Positions 26,601 through 38,600 of a stretch of DNA of 64,000 bases are shown here, piece by piece. The DNA is taken from contig BROG01000073.1 in the NCBI GenBank assembly GCA_030159075.1, forward strand, positions 690,001-754,000. Reading direction: 5' to 3'. Positions within the stretch are counted from its first letter, which is position 1, and the number at the start of each line of letters is the position of its first letter. Below the pieces are notes generated by a model. It worked only from the letters and a program-made list of their open reading frames with translations, was not told where the DNA came from and searched no databases. Position numbers and translations under genes: made by a program. This stretch comes from Atrina japonica (lineage: Eukaryota; Mollusca; Bivalvia; Pterioida; Pinnidae).

Positions 26601-29600
26601 TACAAAGACAACCAAAGAGGTTCTGTGTTACCAGTTTACTGCAGTGTAGAACCTAAACATACAAAGACAACCAAAGAGGTTTTATGTTTCCAGTTTACTG
26701 CAGTGTAGAACCTAAACATACAAAGACAACCAAAGAGGTTTTATGTTTCCAGTTTACTGCAGTGTAGAACCTAAACATACAAAGACAACCAAAGAGGTTT
26801 TATGTTTCCAGTTTACTGCAGTGTAGAACCTAAACATACAAAGACAACCAAAGAGGTTTTGTTTCCAGTTTACTGCAGTGTAGAACCTAAACATACAAAG
26901 ACAACCAAAGAGGTTTTATGTTTCCAGTTTACTGCAGTGTAGAACCTAAACATACAAAGACAAACAAAGAGGTTTTATGTTTCCAGTTTACTGCAGTGTA
27001 GAACCTAAACATACAAAGACAACCAAAGAGGTTTTATGTTTCCATTTTACTGCAGTGTAGAACCTAAACATACAAAGACAACCAAAGAGGTTTTATGTTT
27101 CCAGTTTACTGCAGTGTAAAACCTAAACTTACAAAGACAACCAAAGAGGTTTTATGTTTCCAGTTTACTGCAATGTAGAACCTAAACATACAAAGACAAC
27201 CAAAGAGGTTTTATGTTTCCAGTTTACTGCAGTGTAGAACCTAAACATACAAAGACAACCAAAGAGGTTTTATGTTTCCAGTTTATAGTAGTGTAAAACC
27301 TAAACATACAAAGACAACCAAAGAGGTTTTATGTTTCCAGTTTACTGCAGTGTAGAACCTAAACATACAAAGACAACCAAAGAGGTTTTATGTTTCCAGT
27401 TTACTGCAATGTAGAACCTAAACATACAAAGACAACCAAAGAGGTTTTATGTTTCCAGTTTACTGCAATGTAGAACCTAAACATACAAAGACAACCAAAG
27501 AGGTTTTATGTTTCCAGTTTATAGTAGTGTAGAACCTAAACATACAAAGACAACCAAAGAGGTTCTGTGTTACCAGTCTACAGCAGTGTAAAACCTAAAC
27601 ATACAAAGACAACCAAAGAGGTTCTGTGTTTCCAGTAACCAAATGATTTCTGTTTTACTACCTGTTTACTGTTCACATGTGTAAAAAGTTTAAAGTAGTA
27701 GATTATCCTTCAGATGAAATAGATAATTTATGTTAATCCTAAGGCTTCCATTACTCTTTTTATAATTTTTGTTATCCCAACATTCCAAATGTAATCTTTA
27801 GATGCATGTACTTAAGGCTGATCCCAAGACTCCCATTGTACATTTAAATGATTTTTATTAATCCCAAGGCTCCCATTGTACTGTTAGATGGATTTTGATG
27901 ATCCCAAGGCTCCTATTGTACTGTACGATGATTTTTGTTGATCCATCCCAAGCTTCCATTGTACTGTTAGAAGATTTTTGTTGATCCCAAGGCTCCCGTT
28001 GTACTGTTAGATGGATTTTGATGATCCCAAGTCTCAAATTGTACTGTTAGATGGTTTTTGTTGATCCTAAGGCTCCCACTGTACTGTTAGATAGATTTTG
28101 ATGATCCCAAGCCTCCAATTGCACTGTTAGATGAATTTTGTTGATCCATCCCAAAGCTCCCTTTGTACTGTTAGATGGTATTTGTTGATCTGAAGGCTCC
28201 CATTGTACTGTTAGATGGTTTTGTTGATCCCATGGCTCCCATTGCACTGTTGGATGGATTTTGATGATCTGAAGGCTCCCATTGTACTGTTAGATGGTTT
28301 TTGTTGATCCCAAGGCTCCATTGTACTGTTGAATCGATTGTGATGATCCCAAGGCTCCCATTGTACAGTTAGGTGAATTTTGATGATCCAAAAAGCTCCC
28401 ATTGTGCTGTTAGATTATTTTTGTTGATCACAAGGCTCCATTTGTACTCTTCAGATAGTTTATGCTGATCCCAAGACTCCATTTGTACTGTTAGATGGTT
28501 TTGGTTGATCCCTAGTCTCCCATTGTACTGTTAGATGGTTTTTGTTGATCCCCTGGCTCCCATTGTACTGTTAGATGGTTTTGTTGATCCCATGGCTCCC
28601 ATTATACTGTTTGATGGTTTTTGTTGATCCCAAGACTCCATTGATCCCAAGGCTCCCATTATAATGTTGTATGGATTTTTATGATCCCAAGGGTCCCATT
28701 GTACTGTTAGATGGATTTTGATGATCCCATGGCTCTTATTGTATTTTTCAGATAGTTTATGCTAATCCCAAGATGCCCATTGTACTTTTTAGTTATCTTA
28801 AATGGGATTATATACATGGACGTTTGATTTTAAATGCTACCTTGGAATATTTACTTTTGCTTGTGGGCTTAAAGTGCATGTCGCCATGTTTTAATGATCA
28901 ATGTTATAACATCTCCAAGACTCATCAGCTTGAAACAATGTTTATCAATGGAAACCTGTTGATTTTTTTTATCATTAGAAAATAAAGTAATAATTGATAA
29001 AATCATTAGAGATGAAATTTACATTTTAGATAATTCCCTACGGACATAATATTATTTCTTATTTTGATAGGTAAATGACAAAATAATAGATAAATAAATA
29101 AATGCTTCAAAACAGGTTCTTTTATAATAGAGTGTAGCAGTGTTTTTGGATATAGTGTTGTAGAAAGTAAAGTCTGTAATTTGATCTTTTTTAGCTTCAT
29201 TAGTGTTAGAAAGATGCTTTGATCAAAATCAGTGATAATAAAAAAATGTTTCTAAAACTTATTGGTCCTCAGCATGCAAATCTATTATTTTCTTTTTCTC
29301 CATTCTGCCTTAATGACCATGTTAAATCATTCATGTCCATTTCTCGGTGTCAGATATCACATTGTTAAGACCTTTGTATTATTAGAGACTCTAAGGTAAA
29401 TATTTGCAGTAATTGTTGCTTGTAAACAAATTAACTGATTAAGTAAAGTGAAAACTCAGCTCAGTCTATATTCAGTGTCACTTGGATGCATTGTGTAGGA
29501 TGTTAATAGTTTGGTTCACTGTGGCTGTTGTTTGTTATTATGTATTAAAAGGGTGTTAATCACTTAAATGGTTCACTGTGGCTGTTGTTTGTTATTATGT

Positions 29601-32600
29601 ATTAGAAGGGTGTTAATCACTTAAATGGTTCACTGTGGCTGTTGTTTGTTATTATGTATTAGAAGGGTGTTAATCACTTAAATGGTTCACTGTGGCTGTG
29701 GTTTGTTATTATGTATTAGAAGGGTGTTAATCACTTAAATGGTTCACTGTGGCTGTGGTTTGTTATTATGTATTAGAAGGGTGTTAATCACTTAAATGGT
29801 TCACTGTGGCTGTGGTTTGTTATTATGTATTAGAAGGCTTGTTAATCACTTAAATGGTTCACTGTGGCTGTGGTTTGTTATTATGTATTAGAAGGGTGTT
29901 AATCACTTAAATGGTTCACTGTGGCTGTGGTTTGTTATTATGTATTAGAAGGGTGTTAATCACTTAAATGGTTCACTGTGGCTGTGGTTTGTTATTATGT
30001 ATTAGAAGGGTGTTAATCACTTAAATGGTTCACTGTGGCTGTTGTTTGTTATTATGTATTAAAAGGGTGTTAATCACTTAAATGGTTCACTGTGGCTGTT
30101 GTTTGTTATTATGTATTAGAAGGGTGTTAATCACTTAAATGGTTCACTGTGGCTGTTGTTTGTTATTATGTATTAGAAGGGTGTTAATCACTTAAATGGT
30201 TCACTGTGGCTGTGGTTTGTTATTATGTATTAGAAGGGTGTTAATCACTTAAATGGTTCACTGTGGCTGTGGTTTGTTATTATGTATTAGAAGGGTGTTA
30301 ATCACTTAAATGGTTCACTGTGGCTGTTGTTTGTTATTATGTATTAGAAGGGTGTTAATCAGTTAAATGGTTCACTGTGGCTGTGGTTTGTTATTATGTA
30401 TTAGAAGGGTGTTAATCACTTAAATGGTTCACTGTGGCTGTTGTTATCATGTATTAGAAGCCTGCTGATTACTTAAGCAGTTAATGAGTAATTTGATACC
30501 TTTTCAGTTTGTTTATTTTGACTTCTAATGAATTGATTTTAAGGTATTTAGTTCTACTTATAAATGAATGAGAAAATACTAATAAGATAGATTAGTCCTA
30601 TTTTTCAGCCTTTGGGTTTGATGGATTATGTGGTATTCTTGACATAATTTGGATAACATTAGTTAAGTGTATATGTACATTCTTAGGTCACCTGACCAAC
30701 ACAGGCTCCTACAGTCATCACTCTTTATTCATCGTTTATTAACTTCACACCTTAATTACTTTTTCTCAATATGATCGGGATGGATTTCATCTAAATTTGG
30801 TTGGGAGTTTTCCAAGGGAACAGGGTTTCATTAATGTAAACAAAAAGAGGTTGGTCCCTATAGGGCCTAATTGAGTAATTGGGATATGTTGTTATTGTTA
30901 CCAAAATGATGCTGGGCCCTACAGTGCCTTATAATTGAAAACATGGGGTTAATAGACAATTAAATGTCTTTGGGGCTCTTTTGCGATAATAGATAAATTG
31001 GGCTTCAGACAGGTCAAGATTGCTTCTGTCCAAGGCTATGCTGAAGGTTACATAAAGAAACTCTTGTGTTCTTCCTTGCATCATCCTACTAACATTTGAT
31101 TAAAAGCAGGTCAAAATGGTCATAATGGTCTCCATTTATTTGATAACAGATATCATTTACTTTTATATTGTTTCTGGTTTAGGTTTTTTTATGCCTTGGA
31201 CTGTAATGTCTGTCAGGTGCATCTAGTGTTTGGATCGTCCGTCTGTCTGTTTGTCTGTCTGTCCATAATTCCATCCCACTTGTAATTCTGTCCTGCTTAC
31301 ATATAAAATTTAATATTTCAAGTTTGAATTGTGATACAGTAACCAAACTTAGACTGTAAGTTCATCTAAGGGTTGCTCACACTTCACTGACATCACATGC
31401 ACCAGGGGTGGGGTCATATTGTAGGACATTGATACATTTATTTGCCAGCAAAGAAATTTGTTGGAACTGGGGACATTTGTATTTCACAAGCACATCTTGT
31501 TTTTATTTTCAGATTGGCCAAGATTAAACCAATATCACTTGGATTTTTTAAAGAGTATATATCTATGGAAAATGCACAGGTAAAGTTTGTTATCTTTAGT
31601 TGATGGTAAAGTCTTCATGTTGAAATGAGATTAGTGATAACATAAAAAAAGATAACCTTGCTGTATAAATTATCTAACCATCATGATAAACCATTGCTGT
31701 ATAAATTATCTAGCAATTACGATAAACCATTGCTAGATCAAGTATCTAGCCATCATGATAAACCATTGCTGTATAAATGATCTAACCATCATGATACAAT
31801 AATCCATTGCTAGATCAAGTATCTAGCCATCATGATAAACCATTGCTGTATAAATTATCTATCCATCATGATAAACCATTGCTGTATAAATTATCTAGCC
31901 ATTATGATAAACCATTGCTGTATAAATTATCTAACCATCATGATAAACCATTGCTGTATAAATTATCTAACCATCATGATAAACCATTGCTAGATCAAGT
32001 ATCAAGCCATCATGATAAACCATTGCTGTATGAATGATCTAACCATCATGATACAATAATCCATTGCTAGATCAAGTATCTAGCCATCATGATAAACCAT
32101 TGCTGTATAAATTATCTAGCCATCACGATACGATAATCCATTGCTAGATCAAGTATCTAGCCATCATGATAAACCATTGCTGTATAAATTATCTAGCCAT
32201 CACGATACGATAATCCATTGCTAGATCAAGTATCTAGCCATCATGATAAACCATTGCTGTATAAATTATCTAGCCATCACAATAAACCATTATGATAAAC
32301 CATTGCTGTATAAATGATCTAACCATCACACACACACACTCTCTCTCCCTCTCTCTCTCTCTCTCATGTCCATGTATAACTGACAATGTAGGCTGTGTAA
32401 TTTGTAAATGCTGAAAGAGAATATACAAGTGGTAATAATTAAACTAAAATTAAATAAGGTAACTTGACCTTAAATTGCATGACCCTTATGATAAATTTGG
32501 AGACATAACCACACTAGATTGCTCTGTAGATCTCATTTCCAATTTTTAATAAACTGCCACATGATATTTAAAATATCAAATTATGCAGTGAAATGGTACA

Positions 32601-35600
32601 TATAAATTGGGCCTTGTAGAAGCTTATAATAAATCACTTTATTATATACTTGCTGACAATTAAGGTAGTAATTTACATGGGTGAAAGTGACATAAAAGAT
32701 TTATAAATAACAACAAACTCACACATACTTCACAGAGCAAGACATCAAGTATTATGAAAATAAAATGAATGATATTTAATCATGAAAAAATGTAATTGAA
32801 AATTACTTCAGCCCTCCCGAACACTCAATTTTAATGTCTGTAGACACAAAGGAATCATTGCTGATATTTATTGGAATTATTAAATTAGAGCCATCACACA
32901 ATCACATAACACATTTGATTCAAAAAAATTATGCAATATCAATTATCACAAAAAAATCATTAAATAGTCAAATTTGTACAGTAGTAGAATGTACTTATGT
33001 TAATAGCTTGTTGTCTCATTATAACAAGGTAAATCTGTATGCATGATATTTTAAAATTTGGGGGATCGTAGCTTCTTTGATCCCCATTAGTGTCATACAC
33101 ATAGATGATTTTGGAGTGCTCTGTTAATTTTGTAAGAACAAACAGTTGAACGCTGAAAATGTCAATTTTATGTGTAATTGATTGGAAAGATAGTCCCATG
33201 AGGGTTGAAATCTTTTATTTGTGCAGTTTTTTGTTCTCCTATAACGTGTTTGACTTCTGTGTTCCTGTTATTTACTTATTCAATAACGTACATGAAAAGC
33301 TGTCTGGTATCGGTATTATATTTGATATTTCAAAGTAAAAACATTAATTGTGTTGTATGTACACAAATACACTTATGTATGAATGTTAATGTTAGATTTG
33401 ACTTATTTGTTCACATAAATTTAAGAAATAGACAATTTTTTTTTACCAAAGGCGAATATAATATTGATTTGATTTGTAATTACACAGTCAGACATTTAAA
33501 TATCATTTTTTCAATGTCCTAAGATATGTAAGCAGTAATTTTTCCTGTGAGTTATTCATTTCGTTGGCGTAACAGATGCACCACAAGATATTGGATTAGA
33601 CATGTCTTATAGAACAGAATGCTTTAGCCTGGTGTTTCATCATTTTTTCTTCTCAGTATAAATGTACAAAATAACTTTAAATGGATAAATTAATAGAAAT
33701 ATACCTGCCATTTTCCCTGCTTTTCTTTCTGTTTTTCATGTTCGTTGGTTTTTGTTTTTTAAGCATTATATAATTCAATGAGCAATGACAATGGGTATCC
33801 TATGTCTTTATCACATTGTACTTAGCACTTAGTTCTCTCTGCAGGCAGGGGGAGGGGCACATACGTCTAGTGGAAATCTTCAATATAATGATCATTTATT
33901 GACCAAAAAAAACAACAACAAAAAAACATTATAAAAATGAAGCTGTCCAAAAAAATAAAAAAACAGCAACTTACTAACAGTATAAGCCCTCCAACCCCCC
34001 TCCCCCCAAAAAAAACCCAGCAACTTACAAACAGTATAAGCCCTAAAAAGAAGCAACTTACAAACAGTATAAGCCCTAAAAATAAACAACCACAAAAAAA
34101 ACTTACAAACAGTACAAGCCCTCCAAAAAAACCAAAACAGCAGCTCACAAACAGTACAAGCCCTAAAAAATAAAGCACCTTACCAAAACAGTACAAACTC
34201 ACACTACTCCAAAAAAAAAAATAATTAAAAAAAACAAAAACAATAACACCCCCCTCCCAAAAAAAAAAAAGAGAAATAAACGAAACCAGACAGAGCAGTA
34301 CAAAAAAATGAAACCCTGTCAAATAAAAAAAAAAAGAAGAAGAAGAAGAAAAAAAGCATAAAAAATTTAACACTGTCCGCTTGAAAACAAACAAACAATG
34401 GTGAGCAATTATAAGACTTTAATACCTTAAGCAGACAACCTATAGTCCTCCTGTCACAACCTAAAGTCCTCCTATCACTGGTAGGGAACTAAAAACAAAC
34501 AAACAATGGTGAGAAATTATAAGACATAATTTTAAAAACCTTAACCAGATGGACTGACTTAGGCAGACAAAAACTATAGTTCTCTTATCACTGGTAGGGA
34601 ACTAAAAACAAACAAACAATGGTGAGAAATTTCAAGACATAATTTTAAAAACCTTAACCAGATGGACTGACTTAGGCAAACAAAAACTATAGTTTTCCTA
34701 TCACTGGTAGGGAACTAAAAACAAACAAACAATGGTGAGAAATTATAAGACATAATTTTAAAAACCATAACCAGATGGACTGACTTAGGCAGACAAAAAC
34801 TATAGTTCTCCTATCACTGGTAGGGAACTAAAAACAAACAAACAATGGTGAGAAATTACTAGACATAATTTTAAAAATCTTAACCAGATGGACTGACTTA
34901 GGCAGACAAAAACTATAGTTCTCCTATCACTGGTAGGGAACTAAAAACAAACAAACAATGGTGAGAAATTATAAGACATAATTTTAAAAACCATAACCAG
35001 ATGGACTGACTTAGGCAGACAAAAACTATAGTTCTCCTATCACTGGTAGGGAACTAAAAACAAACAAACAATGGTGAGAAATTACAAGACATAATTTTAA
35101 AAACCTTAACCAGATGGACTGACTTAGGCAGACAAAAACTATAGTTCTCCTATCACTGGTAGGGAAACAATGGTGAGAAATTACAAGACATAATTTTAAA
35201 AATCTTAACCAGATGGACTGACTTAGGCAGACAAAAACTATAGTTCTCCTATCACTGGTAGGGAACTAAAAACAAACAAACAATGGTGAGAAATTACAAG
35301 ACTTTAAAACCTTAACCAGATGGACTGACTTAGCCAGACAAAAACTATAGTTCTCCTATCACTGGTAAGGAACTGAAAACAAACAATGGTGAGCACTTTT
35401 AAAAACCTTATTACCAAATGGACTGACTTAGGCAGACAAAACCTATAGTCCTATCACTGGCAGGAAACTAAAAACAAACAAACAATTATGAGCAATTACA
35501 AGACTTTAAAACTTAAACCGAGTGTACTGACTTAGGCAGACAAAACCTATAGTTCTCCTAACATTGACAGGGAACTAAAAAACAATGGTGTGCAATTAAA

Positions 35601-38600
35601 AGACATTAATTTTAAAAACCTTAACCAGATGGACTGACTTAGGCAGACAAAACCTATAGTCCTATCACTGGTAGGGAACTAAAAACAAACAAACAATGGT
35701 GAGAAATTACAAGTCTTTAAAACCTTAACCAGATGGACTGACTTAGGCAGACAAAAACTATAGTTCTCCTATCACTGGTAGGGAAACAATGCTGAGAAAT
35801 TACAAGACTTTAAAACCTTAACCAGATGGACTGACTTAGCCAGACAAAAACTATAGTTCTTCTATCACTGGCAGGGAGCTAAAAACAAACAAATAATGCT
35901 ATACTGACATATTTTGGGCATCTATTTCTAAATTAACTTTTTAGACATTGTAGAAATTTTCCATGCTATATGTTTCACATGGTTTGTACTTTTTTCAATC
36001 TTAACAAGGTCTATTTATGCAGTCCTTTGATAACTGTAATGCTGGTTTAATTTAATAGTAAATATTGAATAAAAAAATTTATCTTAAATAAATTAAATTT
36101 CCTCTCTGAATATATATCTGTGGTCACCTTTTTGTACTGTCTTCATGTATAGAGAAATTCTTTATAACTTGTTTGGAGTATAATGACATTCTATCAATGA
36201 TTGATATCTTTAATGTTCAGCAAACAAAATAAAAATGGCCAACAGTTACACATCATAAAAATGTCATTTGGTTATGCTAAATGGATAATAGTATTTATGT
36301 ACAAGAATTCAAATGTTGGCTATTTACTCATTGAATGATGGGATCCAAATTATGATAAAAATTCCAAGGACATTAAATCTCATTTAAATTTGCATGTAAT
36401 TCTCAAGACCTCTGATTTGAATCATTTACATTTGTATGTATTTTGTTCTAGTTCACATTCCCAATCTCTTTGTATATTTCATCTGATACAAACACTTAGG
36501 ATATTCCTCCCAGTGATCTCCTGTTTATTATGGACTTCGGTTAGGGAAACATTATCTTACTATTTAACATATAGAGAAACATACATGAAACCTGTCTCAT
36601 TATCAATCTCCCAGGTTAACTTAAAATACTTCCGATGAAATCTGCATATGATACAGGATATATTACATTATGATACCTCCGGAAATGGAACTGTCATTGA
36701 TACAATCTAAATATTCCCAGGGAAGCTGATCCTACTATAATACCTACATGGAAACCTTTAGAGAGAATAATTTGGTTAGAGCTGTAGTGACCATTGTTTG
36801 CTTTATATCAACTGAGTATCGTTAACTGTCAATCTATCTATATGATATTGGTAGAAGAACCTGTCCTAATTTGCTGTTTTGATTCTACAAAATGGCCCAT
36901 CAGAACATATACAGAGTTTTATAAATCACAGGACAGCATCCCCCTTAAACCAATTAACATTTGTCAACTTTGTAATTACTCATATATGCATGTAAAACTT
37001 TGCTCACAAAGTAATTATCATTGTGTGTGTGTATATATACATAGAGTAAAACCTCAAAGTAAAGTTCAAGAGACCACCTAGAAAAATTCAAAACATCAGA
37101 ACTTTGACTCATTAATGGTAACCAAGAATCATAGATGTTTAGTTTCTGATGTTTTATAGGATGTATTCGACTAACTTGAGACTGTATAAGACATATACAG
37201 TCATGATTTCTAATAATTAGTGCTAAAATTAACCTAATTTTCATTTAATTAAAAGACTAAGTGTTTGTGAGAAAGAGAATAATTGTCATTGGCTGCTTCT
37301 GTACACATGTAAAGATTGACTGTGATTTATTTGTAGGAGTTTTGGTTGTTTTTATGAAAATGGGCCCAAAAATTATTTGAAACATCCAGAAATTCCACTC
37401 ATAAAAGTTTGAATTATATTTTTTTATAAGTAGTGTTAAATAATAAAATAATTCAGGACTTTGTCAATAGTACAAACATGGAGAAATTTGACACATTTAA
37501 GTTCGACTCACCGAAGTTCTACTGTATTTATAACCGCTTTTCTGTCAGATTATCATCAAATGTAATTTCTAAGTTTTATCATTTGGAATCAGTCACTGTC
37601 AATATCATTGATCTATGAGGTGGCCAAGATGACGCCGTTTGATGCATATGCCAATGAACTTATAATTTAGATGTTCTGAAAAGATCTATATGTAACACTG
37701 GATTAAACTGGCGTCCTTTGGGTAGTGTCATATGTACGCTATCTAGAATTTTTCTGTCCAAATCACTGATTTTCTAGAGTAGTTAGCTGTCATCTGGTTT
37801 TAGCAGAGTACTTTCTGACATTATGTGGTTTCTCTGAATTGAAAGTGGATACATTTCTATGTATACTGTACAACATCACTGACAACTACAAACCATCAAC
37901 AGACATTGATATGTAGTCTCTGTCGTGATCTCAGATCATCATTTTAAGTTCTTAAGTCTCAAGTGTACCATTCTATTAGTCCCCTACTGGTCCCTGGGAG
38001 GTGGGGACTATAGTTTTGCGTTGTGTCCATCCTTTAGCTGCACCCATGCCATATCATTTCTTCATCTTATAATAAATATTCAGCAGACAGAGTGACTCGT
38101 ACAAAAATTGCAATCCCACCCTTATTAGCCCACCATCAACAGATGATGGGCTATTCATATGGCCCTGCATCCATGGTCTGTCCATTGTCCGTCTTTAAGT
38201 GTGTTATCACTATTTCTGAAAAAGGACTGAAGGGATCTCCTTGAAATTGACATGAAGATTCCCCTTGAGGTCTAGATGTGCATATTAAATTTTCTGATAG
38301 ATGGGAATCCAAGATGGCCCCCTGTTGGCCATGTTGGATTTCGACCAAATGAAGTTTGTTACCGCTATTTCTTAGAAAGTACTGAAGGGATCCCCTTGAG
38401 GTGTAGTTGCACATATTACATTTTCAAAGAGATCGAAATCCAACATGGCCGACAGGTGGCCATCTTGGATTTTGACCAAAGAAAGTTTGTTACCGCTATT
38501 TCTCATTAAGGATTGAAGGGATCTCCTTGAAATTTGACATGAAGGTTCCCCTTGACTTCCAATTGTTCATATTACATTTTCAGAGAGATCAGAATCCAAA

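Noticed and set aside
33867..34394. 175-codon minus-strand frame rich in Phe, Gly and Val
   Set aside because: It lies on an A-rich low-complexity tract with a degenerate repeat; no domain or splice signal.
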